Source: Mesorhizobium sp. B1-1-8
GTDB taxonomy: Bacteria; Pseudomonadota; Alphaproteobacteria; Rhizobiales; Rhizobiaceae
Length of the DNA stretch: 64,000 bases
Assembly: GCF_006442795.2 (NCBI RefSeq)
Contig: NZ_CP083956.1
Location: 4,317,501 to 4,381,500 of the forward strand
Direction of reading: 5' to 3'
Below, one piece after another: positions 22,924-31,102 of the stretch (the stretch's first letter is position 1; each line of letters starts with the position of its first letter). Below the pieces are notes generated by a model. It had not been told where the DNA came from. It worked only from the letters and a program-made list of their open reading frames with translations, and searched no databases. The position numbers were made by a program, and so were the translations under genes.

Positions 22924-23160
22924 TTACATCCCGTAGATCAGGGCGACATAGACAGCCGGCGCAAGGGTGAGCCAAAGAGCCATCGCGATTACCACCGCAT
23001 TGCCCAGGCGCTCCGCCCGCCTGGCGATATCGGCAACATCCTCGTCGCCCGGAATGAGGTCGAGGATAGAAATCTCGGGCTGAACGACGGCACGATGATT
23101 GTCATTTGCAGCTTGGTTTTCGGCTTCGGGCAGTTCTGGTCGGATCGAGATATGGGTCAC
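22924..23160 (-). CDS. Small single-helix membrane protein
   Basis: A 78-residue protein from a GTG at 23160 (AGAGG upstream). A soluble acidic part (ISILDLIPGDEDVADIARRA) is followed by one C-terminal membrane helix (AVVIAMALWLTLAPAVYVAL). No family recognised. The longer frame to 23226 lacks a Shine-Dalgarno. Confidence 0.55.
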   Translation of the reverse strand: MTHISIRPELPEAENQAANDNHRAVVQPEISILDLIPGDEDVADIARRAERLGNAVVIAMALWLTLAPAVYVALIYGM

Positions 23161-23401
23161 ACTTCGCCTCTCAGTCAGAAACGTCAATGGGTGCCTGCAA
23201 GCGGGGGGTTGCTGGCAGGCACCCAAACTGGCCGTCGACGGAGGGGGCTTCGCCGGCAGCCGCTCATCAACTCAAAGCTCGGGTCTTGGTTGCGCGGCCG
23301 GGCCCAATGCGCGCGATGATCGGACTTCAGTCGGATGCCCGTTCATGCAACGACGATCAGAAAGGAAAAGTCCCGCGCCGGGTTCACGAAATATTTCGCC
23401 G

Positions 23402-23426
23402 GGAACATCGGTTGCGGAGGGAGATT
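23402..23426 (+). promoter_or_regulatory. Weak EcfG-like promoter, GGAAC-N16-GATT
   Basis: Exact GGAAC (23402-23406) with GATT (23423-23426); fits GGAAC-N18-TT but not the G of the usual -10. It lies upstream of the KGG stress protein gene. Confidence 0.35.
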
Positions 23427-23493
23427 TCCCTTACTCAAGGAGGTCGAATTCCTTGAATCCAACCGTTAGACCAATCCGCAAGCCAAACGGAGC

Positions 23494-23703
23494 ATGAACA
23501 TGGCCAATCAAGGCGGAAGCCACGAACAGCATGTCAAAGCCGGCCAGCAGAGCCACAAGAACCGTGATCAGAATCAGCGTCGCGGCAGTGGCCAGCAGCA
23601 GGCTGAAGATATGAACAAGAGCCAGCACAGGGGCGGCAGCGGCAACTTCGCCGAGGACCGTCAACGCGCCTCGCAAGCTGGCCGCAAGGGCGGTCAGTCC
23701 TGA
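23494..23703 (+). CDS. KGG-motif (con-10/YciG-like) stress-induced protein
   Basis: A 69-residue very hydrophilic protein rich in Gln, Lys, Gly and Ser. The C-terminal GNFAEDRQRASQAGRKGGQS is the con-10/YciG/GsiB KGG repeat found in starvation- and desiccation-induced proteins. MNMANQGGSH: either methionine can start. A hairpin follows. The gene fits the general-stress theme of the region. Confidence 0.85.
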   Translation: MNMANQGGSHEQHVKAGQQSHKNRDQNQRRGSGQQQAEDMNKSQHRGGSGNFAEDRQRASQAGRKGGQS

Positions 23704-23722
23704 CTCTCAAAAACACAAAAAC

Positions 23723-23746
23723 AGCGCCCGTAGCCTCGCGGGCGCC
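23723..23746 (+). terminator. Hairpin, probable terminator
   Basis: GCGCCCG..CGGGCGC stem after an A tract, 20 nt past the KGG gene stop; no T tract. Confidence 0.45.
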
Positions 23747-23766
23747 CCTGCCGGGGGGTCGGAAAT

Positions 23767-23791
23767 GGAACCACTTTCGTCTCCCCCAGTT
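23767..23791 (+). promoter_or_regulatory. EcfG-type stress promoter, GGAAC-N16-AGTT
   Basis: GGAAC (23767-23771), 16-nt spacer, AGTT (23788-23791), 78 nt before the ATG at 23870. Confidence 0.5.
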
Positions 23792-23869
23792 CCCTTAGGA
23801 CCATCCGGCGACTGGCGGCATCGATCGGCTCGCGGTCGCTGCAGGCAGGACGGTTTTAAGGAGGCACCT

Positions 23870-24367
23870 ATGTCCTTGCAAACGCTTCACCCCGAACGTG
23901 TCGACGAGACACGCATGAGCGCCTATTCGACGTTCGCGCCCGCGCTCATCAACGCGCTGACGCAGCGCCTGGCGCGCTGCCAGGGAACCAAGGAACTGGA
24001 CAAGGTGGAAAAGTCGCTCGTGCGCCTCGTCGAGGAGACTGATGTCGCAGCACCCGAGGCCGAAGCGATGAAGGAGTTCGCGATCGAGCTCATCGTGTCG
24101 ACGATGAAGAACGTACGCGAACATCCCGACACCAAGAGCGATCTCGAAGAGATCGACGGCCGCCGCGCCGAAGGACGTTCGGAGAACCAGGAGACGCTGG
24201 AAGAACAGCTCCAGTCCGGCCTCGAGGATTCCTTTCCGGCCAGCGATCCGCCGGCCGTCGTGTCGACCGCCATTTCCGGCGGCTCGAAAGACATTGTGGG
24301 AACCGACGAGGTGCTGCGCCGCAAGAAGGAGGCCTCCCAGCGCCGCGAAGAAAAGACCTCGGCATAG
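23870..24367 (+). CDS. Hypothetical stress-type protein with FPASDPP motif
   Basis: A 165-residue hydrophilic protein, start at 23870 with AAGGAGG upstream. An N-terminal helical region of about 100 residues (LINALTQRLARCQGTKELDK, VSTMKNVREHPDTKSDLEE) is followed by LEDSFPASDPPAVVSTAISG, a short motif that recurs in small stress proteins of alphaproteobacteria. A charged tail (RRKKEASQRREEKTSA) ends it. No catalytic residues are evident. An EcfG-type promoter lies upstream; the lyase gene follows within 20 bp. Confidence 0.65.
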   Translation: MSLQTLHPERVDETRMSAYSTFAPALINALTQRLARCQGTKELDKVEKSLVRLVEETDVAAPEAEAMKEFAIELIVSTMKNVREHPDTKSDLEEIDGRRAEGRSENQETLEEQLQSGLEDSFPASDPPAVVSTAISGGSKDIVGTDEVLRRKKEASQRREEKTSA

Positions 24368-24387
24368 TGTATCGCGGGATTGGGCCG

Positions 24388-25314
24388 ATGCGCCTCAAAG
24401 ACGGCGAAAGACCCTCTTGGAAGTCGGTCCTGGACAAACATGCGCCGCTGATTCTGCCGTCGGCGCCGGATGCCCTGACGGCGCGGCTTATAGAGCGCGC
24501 CGGCTTCCCGGCCTATCAGATCGGCGGCTTCGCCCTTGCCGCCCATATGCATGCGGTCCCCGACATCGACCTCGAGCAATATGGCGAGAACCATGCCAAA
24601 GCCAAGGAGATCATCGACGCCTGCGGCCTGCCGGTGCTGGTCGACGGCGACGACGGCTATGGCGACGTGAAGAACGTCACCCGCACGGTGCGCGGTTACG
24701 AGGCCATTGGCGCTTCGGCGCTGTTCATCGAGGACCAGCAGCCGCCGAAGCGTTGCGGTCACATGGCGGACAAGCGGGTCATTTCCGCCGAGGCGATGGC
24801 GCAGAAGATCCGCGCCGCCGCGGCGGCACGGCGGAGCCCCGACTTCTTCATCATGGCGCGCACCGATGCGGCCGAGCCGGACGGCATCGGCGATGCGATC
24901 GAGCGCGGGCAACGCTATGTGGAAGCAGGCGCCGACGGCGTCTATGTCGAGGGGCCGACCAGCGTGGACGAGCTGAAGCAGGTGGGCGCTGCATTCAAGG
25001 GCGTCCCGCTGGCGACGAGCATCCTGGAAGGCGGCGGCAAGACGCCGTGGCTCTCGCCGCGATCGATGCATGAGCTCGGTTTCAGCATGATTCTCTATCC
25101 GACATCGGTTCTGTTCCGACAGGTCCGCGCGGTGCAGGACGCGCTTGACGATTTGCGGAACGGCCTTGCCATGAAACCCGAACAGGCCGTCACGCTCGAG
25201 ACCTTCGAGGACATCGTCGGAATGCCGGAATGGGCTGACATCGAGAACCGCTTCATGGGTCAGTCCGAACAAGGCGGCATCGTCACCAGGATAAAGCAGA
25301 AGCTGACCGGCTGA
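24388..25314 (+). CDS. Isocitrate lyase/PEP mutase family lyase
   Basis: A 308-residue TIM-barrel enzyme. LPSAPDALTARLIERAGFPA opens the barrel. VLVDGDDGYGDVKNVTRTV carries the metal-binding Asp residues, IEDQQPPKRCGH is the active-site loop with Cys, and FFIMARTDAAEPDGI and GADGVYVEGP complete the pattern. Likely activities are oxaloacetate decarboxylase, methylisocitrate lyase or a related C-C lyase; the KRCGH loop is typical of the lyases rather than PEP mutase. A GTG at 24367 could extend it by seven residues. Confidence 0.85.
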   Translation: MRLKDGERPSWKSVLDKHAPLILPSAPDALTARLIERAGFPAYQIGGFALAAHMHAVPDIDLEQYGENHAKAKEIIDACGLPVLVDGDDGYGDVKNVTRTVRGYEAIGASALFIEDQQPPKRCGHMADKRVISAEAMAQKIRAAAAARRSPDFFIMARTDAAEPDGIGDAIERGQRYVEAGADGVYVEGPTSVDELKQVGAAFKGVPLATSILEGGGKTPWLSPRSMHELGFSMILYPTSVLFRQVRAVQDALDDLRNGLAMKPEQAVTLETFEDIVGMPEWADIENRFMGQSEQGGIVTRIKQKLTG

Positions 25315-25378
25315 TGCGACCGGCGTCGAGCCGTTGCCGAGATCGGTTTGACCCGACCTGACACCCAATGGAGCGAAC

Positions 25379-25403
25379 GGAACAAGTCCCCTCTCCGAGG
25401 GTT
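25379..25403 (+). promoter_or_regulatory. EcfG-type stress promoter, GGAAC-N16-GGTT
   Basis: GGAAC (25379-25383), 16-nt spacer, GGTT (25400-25403), 21 nt before the ATG pair at 25422/25425; drives the three-gene miniprotein cluster. Confidence 0.6.
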
Positions 25404-25424
25404 GGTTATCGGAAGGAGAAAATG

Positions 25425-25631
25425 ATGGACAAGAGCGAACTTCCACATCGTCCGGGGGCCGCCCCGCGAGGCGGCCGGCTACCAACCAAGGACGGCGACG
25501 ATCCGGATGTGCGGTTTCTGGCAGAGAACACCGACCTCTCGCCGAAGCAGGCGCGCGAGCTGATCCGCGAGCATGGGCATGATCGCGAGCAGCTGCTGAA
25601 GATCGCACGAACCATGAAGGCGGAGGGCTGA
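25425..25631 (+). CDS. Hypothetical small protein (68 aa), stress cluster
   Basis: MDKSELPHRPGAAPRGGRLP, then a helical C-terminus (FLAENTDLSPKQARELIREH) that resembles the short helical repeats of DUF3606-type proteins. AAGGAG is seven bases upstream; an ATG at 25422 is also possible. It is the first gene of a 25425-26212 cluster of hydrophilic miniproteins behind an EcfG-type promoter. Confidence 0.7.
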   Translation: MDKSELPHRPGAAPRGGRLPTKDGDDPDVRFLAENTDLSPKQARELIREHGHDREQLLKIARTMKAEG

Positions 25632-25658
25632 TTTGGCCCTCGAGCAAGTGAGGCTGAG

Positions 25659-25856
25659 ATGAGCGATACACCACGCAAGGGACAACCGGGAACTTCGGAC
25701 CAATGGCCGCGCTGGGAAGGCCCGAGAGCCAATCGTCCCAGGGGCTACCTGCCCGCGAAGGACGATCCCGACGAAAATCGCGATGCCGCCGGCGAGAATA
25801 ACAAGGATCCCGAGAAGTCCGATCTCGCGGATGTCGCCAAGACGAAGAAACCCTGA
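25659..25856 (+). CDS. Hypothetical disordered small protein (65 aa)
   Basis: A very polar, Pro/Asp/Lys-rich protein (GTSDQWPRWEGPRANRPRGY) with no predicted fold, 27 bp after the previous gene. The Shine-Dalgarno is GTGAGG. It is probably part of the same stress transcript; low-complexity hydrophilic proteins of this kind are often desiccation- or stress-linked. Confidence 0.6.
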   Translation: MSDTPRKGQPGTSDQWPRWEGPRANRPRGYLPAKDDPDENRDAAGENNKDPEKSDLADVAKTKKP

Positions 25857-25894
25857 GGATCCCTTGCTCATCCAAACCGAGGCAGGAGGCAAAA

Positions 25895-26212
25895 ATGCCA
25901 CGTGGAGACAAGTCGAAATATACCGACAAGCAGGAGCGCAAGGCCGATCACATCGCCGAAGGCTACGAAAAACGCGGCGTTTCGGAAAAGGAAGCCGAGC
26001 GGCGCGCCTGGGCCACCGTCAACAAGGACGACGCCGGCGGCAAGAAGGAAGGCGGCTCCGGCCGCGGCAAGCACACCGGCAATCCTGCGGCGCACAAGGG
26101 CGGCAGGACGGGCGGCAAGGCTTCCGCCTCGCGCTCGGCGGCGGACCGCTCGGCTTCGGCCAGGAAGGCGGCGGCGACGCGCAAGCGCAATGCGGAACAC
26201 GCACATCATTGA
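25895..26212 (+). CDS. Conserved basic hydrophilic protein (plasmid-stabilisation-like label)
   Basis: A 105-residue Lys/Arg/Gly-rich protein. MPRGDKSKYTDKQERKADHI and YEKRGVSEKEAERRAWATVN are well conserved in many proteobacteria, where the family is often mislabelled 'plasmid stabilization protein'. The C-terminal half is a histone-like basic tail (KASASRSAADRSASARKAAA). Nucleic-acid binding is an inference. It is the last gene of the cluster, followed by a hairpin. Confidence 0.75.
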   Translation: MPRGDKSKYTDKQERKADHIAEGYEKRGVSEKEAERRAWATVNKDDAGGKKEGGSGRGKHTGNPAAHKGGRTGGKASASRSAADRSASARKAAATRKRNAEHAHH

Positions 26213-26229
26213 AGATGTACTGCAGCTTC

Positions 26230-26252
26230 CGCTCTCCTTGTGACGGAGAGCG
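26230..26252 (+). terminator. Terminator-like hairpin
   Basis: CGCTCTCC / GGAGAGCG with a 7-nt loop after the cluster; followed by CAGTCTT. Confidence 0.5.
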
Positions 26253-26271
26253 CAGTCTTGATGCCTGAAGC

Positions 26272-26634
26272 TCAGTCGTCGCCACCACCATCGTGGCCGC
26301 CGCTGTCGTGGCTGCCACTGTCCCCATCGCCTTCGTGGCCGCCATCGCCGCTACCGTCATCCCCTTCATGGTTTCCACCGGTGGCCGCGCCGTCATGGTC
26401 GTCGTCCCGGTCGCTGTCGTGCGAACCCGCAACACCGTCCTTGTCATCATTGGCATCGTCGTTTTCGACGCCGTCGTGGTTCTCCTGGTCGGCCTTTGCC
26501 TCCTGGCTGTCATCATCCGTGGCGCCAACAGTCTGGCCGCCGTGATCCGAGACCGGGCTCGACATGGACGGCCCTGCCGCAAGAAGTGCAAGGAGGCCGA
26601 TGGGGATCGCAGCCAGCAAAGGGTATTTCTTCAT
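26272..26634 (-). CDS. Exported acidic Asp/Gly/His-rich protein
   Basis: A 120-residue protein with a signal peptide (MKKYPLLAAIPIGLLALLAA). The mature part is strikingly acidic and low-complexity, with H-D-S-G and G-D-G-G repeats up to the end (GGNHEGDDGSGDGGHEGDGD). Asp/His clusters suggest divalent metal binding, by analogy only. The Shine-Dalgarno GGAGGAG precedes the ATG at 26634. Unrelated to its neighbours in sequence. Confidence 0.65.
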   Translation of the reverse strand: MKKYPLLAAIPIGLLALLAAGPSMSSPVSDHGGQTVGATDDDSQEAKADQENHDGVENDDANDDKDGVAGSHDSDRDDDHDGAATGGNHEGDDGSGDGGHEGDGDSGSHDSGGHDGGGDD

Positions 26635-26748
26635 CCGGGTCTCCTCCTGGGCCGACGGCGACAAACTCGATAGGCCGGCTGCTACCGTGACGACTCTGCG
26701 GCCACCCGACTTACGACAGCCTTAAGTTGGCGGATTTAATTTTAGCAA

Positions 26749-28866
26749 TCACGTAGGTATTGAGCGAAACGAGCGGCGCTGCGGTTTTTCGGGCATCGGC
26801 ACAGCCCGCGCCACGATCGCTTCCAGAGGCTCGGGGCGGTGCAGGAAGAAGCCCTGGCCGTAGGCGACGCCCATGCCTTGCAGGATTTCGAGCGCACTCT
26901 TTTCCTCGATCTTCTCGGCCACGACGGCGCAGCCCATGCTCCTGGCGATGCCGGAGATCGCCGAGACGATCTCGCGGTCGAACGGGCTGTCGGCGATGTG
27001 CTCGATGAAGGAGCCGTCGATCTTGATGGCGTCGATGGGGAAGCGCCGCAGATATTCGAACGAGCTCATGCCGGCGCCGAAATCATCGAGGCTGACGCGG
27101 CAGCGGCGCTCGCGCGCCTTGCGCACGAATTCCGCCGCCGCCTCGAAATTGGTGACGGCGGCGGTCTCGGTGATCTCGAAGCCGACGCCGGAGGACGGCG
27201 CGCCGCTCTCGGCGATGGCCGTATCGACGAAATCCCAAAGCTGCGGGTCGGAAAGCGTCTGCGCCGACAGGTTGAAGCCGAGCGAGATGGCGCCCGAGCG
27301 CATGGCCTTGCCGTGACGCCACAACGCGGTGCGGATGATCCAGCGGTCGAGCCTGGCGGCGATGCCGAAGCGCTCGGCCACCGGCATGAAATCGCCGGGC
27401 GGGATCAGCCTGCCGTTGCGCGCCTCGAGTCTGGCCAGCACCTCGACATGGCGGCTTTCCTGCCAGGGTTGGCCAAGCTTGTGGATCTCCTGGCCGTAAA
27501 GCTTCAGCCGGCCATCCTCCATCGCATCGACCGTGTCGGCGGCGAGCCGCGCGGCGTTGAGGCCGCCGGAACCCGAAGCCGCGTCGGGCGAGAAAACCGC
27601 GAAACGGTCGCGCCCGGCAGCCTTGGCCGCGTAGCAGGCGTCGTCGGCGCAGGCCAGCGCGTCGGCGACGCTCATCTCGCGATCCTCGATGAAGGCGATG
27701 CCGACGCTGGCCGCGAGCCTGCGCGAGGCGACGCCGGCGCCGAGATCGGCGTCGCGGACCGCAGCCAGCACTGCGCCGGCCAGCCGCTCGGCGCAGGCGG
27801 TATCGCACCCAGGCACCAGCACCGCGAACTCGTCGCCGCCAAGACGCGCCGCATGCGCCGATGGCGGCAGGCTGGCGAGAATGCCGGCGGCGACGCCCTT
27901 CAGCGCCAGATCGCCGGCGGCATGGCCGGCGAAATCGTTGAGCGCCTTGAAGTAGTCGAGGTCGACATAGAACACGGCGAGCGGCAGCCGGTCGATCGCG
28001 TTGATCTTCTCGGCCAGCAGCCGGTCGAAGGCGGAGCGGTTCAACAGCCCCGTCAGCGCATCGTGACGGGCGGCATAGGCAAGCTCCTCGGCGCGTTTCT
28101 TGTCCTCGGTGATGTCGCGCACGGTACCCAGGATCTGGCCGGCCGAGCCGACGCCGGCGATGAAGCGCAGCAGCGACTCGACATGGCGGATCTCGCCGTC
28201 GCGGCGGATGATGCGGTATTGATTGGCAACGACGGTGTCGGAGCCGAGCGGCACCTGATGGGTCTTTTCGGTGGCCTCCTTGTCGTCGGGGTGCAGGAAA
28301 GTGTGCCAGAGATCGGCGGTGACCTCGTCGCTGTCGGCGACGAGGCCGAAGATGTCGCGCGTGCGTGCGTCCCAATAGCTCTTTTGGGTGCCGACATCGT
28401 GGTGCCAGATGCCCGTGCCGCTGGCGGCGAGCGCCAGGCGGAAGCGCACATTGACCTGTTCGAGCGCCGCCTCGGCCTCCTTCTGCCTGGTGATGTCGGT
28501 CTGCACGCCCATCAGCCGCAGCGGCTTGCCGTCGGCGTCGCGCTCGACGATGCCGCCGCGGTCCAGCACCCAGACCCAGTGGCCGTCCTTGTGGCGCAGC
28601 CTGAGCTCGGTCTCGATGGAAGGCGTCAGGCCGGCGAGGTGGCTGTCGCCGCTCGCCAGCGCGCGCTCGCGGTCGTCCGGATGGGTAAGCATCAGCCAGA
28701 GGTCGGGCGTGTTCGCCAACTCGCCTTCCTCATAGCCCAGCATCTTCGACCAAGTCGGCGAATAGTAGCAATCGCCGGTCGAAAGATTCCAGTCCCAAAG
28801 GCCGAGATGGGCGCGATCGAGCGCCACCGCCCAGAATTTGCCGCTGCGTTTGTCGTCGTCCGCCAT
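26749..28866 (-). CDS. PAS-PAS-GGDEF-EAL cyclic-di-GMP protein
   Basis: A 705-residue cytoplasmic protein. Two PAS/PAC domains (about 10-130 and 140-265) precede a GGDEF domain with intact active site (ARLGGDEFAVLV). In the EAL domain the EAL triad is EVL (RHVEVLARLEA), but the other catalytic residues are visible: N in GFNLSAQTL, E in FEITET, DD in SLDDFGAG, K in IKIDGSF, E in VAEKIEE and Q in YGQGFF. It could therefore make and degrade c-di-GMP under PAS control. It has no membrane segment. It starts at 28866; a longer start at 28917 is possible. Confidence 0.92.
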   Translation of the reverse strand: MADDDKRSGKFWAVALDRAHLGLWDWNLSTGDCYYSPTWSKMLGYEEGELANTPDLWLMLTHPDDRERALASGDSHLAGLTPSIETELRLRHKDGHWVWVLDRGGIVERDADGKPLRLMGVQTDITRQKEAEAALEQVNVRFRLALAASGTGIWHHDVGTQKSYWDARTRDIFGLVADSDEVTADLWHTFLHPDDKEATEKTHQVPLGSDTVVANQYRIIRRDGEIRHVESLLRFIAGVGSAGQILGTVRDITEDKKRAEELAYAARHDALTGLLNRSAFDRLLAEKINAIDRLPLAVFYVDLDYFKALNDFAGHAAGDLALKGVAAGILASLPPSAHAARLGGDEFAVLVPGCDTACAERLAGAVLAAVRDADLGAGVASRRLAASVGIAFIEDREMSVADALACADDACYAAKAAGRDRFAVFSPDAASGSGGLNAARLAADTVDAMEDGRLKLYGQEIHKLGQPWQESRHVEVLARLEARNGRLIPPGDFMPVAERFGIAARLDRWIIRTALWRHGKAMRSGAISLGFNLSAQTLSDPQLWDFVDTAIAESGAPSSGVGFEITETAAVTNFEAAAEFVRKARERRCRVSLDDFGAGMSSFEYLRRFPIDAIKIDGSFIEHIADSPFDREIVSAISGIARSMGCAVVAEKIEEKSALEILQGMGVAYGQGFFLHRPEPLEAIVARAVPMPEKPQRRSFRSIPT

Positions 28867-29015
28867 GCCCTGTTTTTCTTCGCCCCCCGTCGGCGCATTG
28901 TGAAGGAAAGCAGACAAAAAAGGGTTACCGGCCGCGCCGGCCGGGCGGAGCCCAACGCCGCGGCGCTGTCCGGCCGGCTTTGCGCTCAGCCGGGCGCGAT
29001 GGCAATTCGCAGGCT

Positions 29016-29537
29016 TTATGAAATCGCGGCGGTTCGTTGCGGCTCGAGGTCAGGCAGCAGGCGGCGCAGTTCCTCGCGGCCGCGCGCGATGCGCGACATC
29101 AGCGTGCCGGCCGGAACGCCCAATATGTTGGCGGCCTCGGCATAGGAGAAGCCTTCGATGGCGACCAGCACCAATGCCGCTCGCCGGTCCGGGCCGACCG
29201 CTTGCAGGGCATCGATGATTTCGCGCGAGGCGATGGCCTCGATCTGGTCGGCGGGTGCGGCCTGAGCCTCGCCCGCCTGCAGCGGCAGCGTGCCCGCTTC
29301 GCCGCGCCGCTTGACCTTGCGCATCTGGTCGATGAACAAATGATGCATGATGGTGAACAACCACCGCCGCGGGCTTTCCGCCGTCCGCCAGTTGTCCAGC
29401 CGCATCAGCGCGCGCTCCAGACAGTCCTGGACGAGATCGTCGGCGCGATCGGCATCGCGCGTCAGCGAGCGCGCGTAGCGCCGCAGACGCGGTATCTCGC
29501 CAAGGATCGCCGCCGTCTTTTCGTCCATGGCCGCCAT
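29016..29537 (-). CDS. ECF-type RNA polymerase sigma factor
   Basis: A 173-residue sigma-70 family protein. Region 2 (DADRADDLVQDCLERALM, RRWLFTIMHHLFIDQMRK) and region 4 (AALVLVAIEGFSYAEAANIL, GVPAGTLMSRIARGREEL) are clear. No anti-sigma gene is adjacent: the nearby small frame at 29565 has a membrane helix but no NepR-like or zinc anti-sigma features. It could be an EcfG paralogue, which would tie it to the GGAAC-N16-NGTT promoters, but sequence alone does not decide this. Confidence 0.88.
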   Translation of the reverse strand: MAAMDEKTAAILGEIPRLRRYARSLTRDADRADDLVQDCLERALMRLDNWRTAESPRRWLFTIMHHLFIDQMRKVKRRGEAGTLPLQAGEAQAAPADQIEAIASREIIDALQAVGPDRRAALVLVAIEGFSYAEAANILGVPAGTLMSRIARGREELRRLLPDLEPQRTAAIS

Positions 29538-29564
29538 GGTCCGCAAGGATCTCAGGACCCGTTG

Positions 29565-29900
29565 ATGACGGAGACCACAACGACCGCAGTGATGGAGGAC
29601 AAGCGCTCGCGCCTTTCGAGCTTCGGCTTCTCATGGGTCTTGTTCATCGCGAGCTTCATTGCCGGGTTCTTCTCCAGATGTTGCCGGCGCGGTCTAAACC
29701 AGGCAGGACGGCAAGGCTTGGGGCGGGCGGAACAGAGTTTTGGGAAATGCGGCCCTATGGGATGGCGATCTCCTCGTTCAAGGGGGAGATTACGCGCGCC
29801 CCGGCGCCGAGGCTCGTCCCCGCCTAAACTGTCGCTACCAGTCCGGCTCGATTGGCGAGCCTTCCGAGAGCCCTGGCGCATCATTCAACGGAAGCGCTGA
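29565..29900 (+). CDS. Possible small membrane protein, doubtful C-terminus
   Basis: The first 40 residues look genuine: MTETTTTAVMEDKRSRLSSF, then a membrane helix (FSWVLFIASFIAGFF). After that the frame turns Arg/Pro-rich and overlaps the 3' end of the convergent nucleotidyltransferase gene, so the true end is probably near 29700 or lost to a frameshift. It is divergent from the sigma factor gene (27 bp apart). Confidence 0.35.
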   Translation: MTETTTTAVMEDKRSRLSSFGFSWVLFIASFIAGFFSRCCRRGLNQAGRQGLGRAEQSFGKCGPMGWRSPRSRGRLRAPRRRGSSPPKLSLPVRLDWRAFREPWRIIQRKR

Positions 29901-30896
29901 CAGAGCGATCTCTCTAAGCGGCGCCGGAAAGGCTGCCACGTATTCGCTGTCCAGCGGAAGGTTCAAATACGCCCTGGCAATGAGCGCAGCCGCCTTCGCC
30001 TGTTCACGATCGCGAACTGCCTTCACTGCGGATCGATCGGGCCGTCTGGCCAGCCATGCCTTGTGAAGGGCAAACATCCGCGGATCGATCGTCGGTATCC
30101 TGACGGGATAGCCGCGCTCGTCGATTGCTATGGCGTCCGTCTTCGGCGCATTGATAAGCCATTGCAACCCGTCCATGGGCGCGCTGTCGAGATCGTCGGG
30201 GATCGAGCTGATCGACGTCGGTCCCTTGTCCTTGAGAACATTTTTCGCCTGCGGTCGAATGAGGTCGACCAGATAGCCGTCCCGGTTCGTTGCCCTGAAG
30301 GCCCTGGGCTGCAGCGGCTTGAAGGACCTGTCCACCTTACGCAGGACGCCTATCAGGCCCGACTGCGTTATCTTCTCTTCGGTCACGAAGCTGATGCGGC
30401 GACGTGAATCGAACAGCAGGTCGATGTCTCCGGTTGCCGTGAGGCCGCTTGAAATCTGGACGCCCGCTAAAGCCTCGTAGGCGAACAAGGCGTTCGTTCC
30501 AACGACCAGCAATTGTCTGCCGAGCAAGCTCGTCTCGGCGATGCGCCGCAATATGCGGGCCGCGATGGCAGGCACCCTGCCCAAGCCTATTGCTACATTG
30601 ATCTTGGCCAAGCTGTTCAGGCGATCGGACAAGCCGGCCAGCATATCCCTATTGCGCTCCCTGCCCTCGGAGAAAGCCGCGAATGACTTTTCCGTCTGCT
30701 CGCTTCTCAGGCCGAGCGAGGTCTCGGTCTGTCTTATTTTCCGCAATAGATAATCGGAGCCGTTGCGATCGACCCAGCGCATGCTGCCGACGAAGCGCCG
30801 CTGGCGCTCGTCCTCCGCGCTCAGCCAGGCCTGGTAGACCTGTTGGGTGTCTATGAGCTGGCGCCTTTGTTCGCCGGTCAATTCCCTCAGCAACAT
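29835..30896 (-). CDS. GSU2403-family nucleotidyltransferase-fold protein
   Basis: A 353-residue protein. Residues 1-110 are helical with heptads (YLLRKIRQTETSLGLRSEQ). The nucleotidyltransferase core follows: LLVVGTNALFAYEALAGVQ and GLTATGDIDLLFDSRRRISF, with the paired Asp of the D-x-D signature in DIDLL. This fits the GSU2403/NTP_transf_8 family. Such proteins are often accessory genes of unknown target and can be toxins or antitoxin partners. GGAAGAGTGGAAA precedes the ATG. An AT-rich, multi-box control region lies upstream, unlike its neighbours. Confidence 0.8.
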   Translation of the reverse strand: MLLRELTGEQRRQLIDTQQVYQAWLSAEDERQRRFVGSMRWVDRNGSDYLLRKIRQTETSLGLRSEQTEKSFAAFSEGRERNRDMLAGLSDRLNSLAKINVAIGLGRVPAIAARILRRIAETSLLGRQLLVVGTNALFAYEALAGVQISSGLTATGDIDLLFDSRRRISFVTEEKITQSGLIGVLRKVDRSFKPLQPRAFRATNRDGYLVDLIRPQAKNVLKDKGPTSISSIPDDLDSAPMDGLQWLINAPKTDAIAIDERGYPVRIPTIDPRMFALHKAWLARRPDRSAVKAVRDREQAKAAALIARAYLNLPLDSEYVAAFPAPLREIALSALPLNDAPGLSEGSPIEPDW

Positions 30897-31007
30897 TTTC
30901 CACTCTTCCGCCGATTTCCATAATATAAAGTGGAAAAAGCATATTTTTCAGCGTGTTACATAGCTTTTTCCACTTTTCATAGCTGTTTTCTGCCGAATGG
31001 TGGAAAA
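30896..31007. promoter_or_regulatory. Four alternating GTGGAAAA boxes, AT-rich operator region
   Basis: Boxes TTTTCCACT (30896-30904), AGTGGAAAA (30929-30937), TTTTCCACT (30966-30974) and GGTGGAAAA (30999-31007) alternate in orientation at 33-37 bp spacing. The middle pair form a 12-bp perfect inverted repeat (30929-30940/30963-30974). The first box touches the start codon of the nucleotidyltransferase gene. The layout suggests cooperative repressor binding; no candidate repressor gene is adjacent. Confidence 0.5.
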
Positions 31008-31102
31008 TAATATAAACACAATATGTTAAATTCGAAAGCATGCGCTGAAACCGGCGTCGCTCGGTTGCGCAGCCTCGACCCGCCTGGCCATCGTTTCTTG
31101 AA

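Noticed and set aside
26839..29145. Very long plus-strand frame (768 codons)
   Set aside because: It is the antisense of the GGDEF-EAL gene; high GC opens frames on the opposite strand. No domains or ribosome binding site.
29016..29537. Calling the ECF sigma factor EcfG itself
   Set aside because: No NepR or PhyR gene is adjacent and the sequence does not settle the subgroup by eye.
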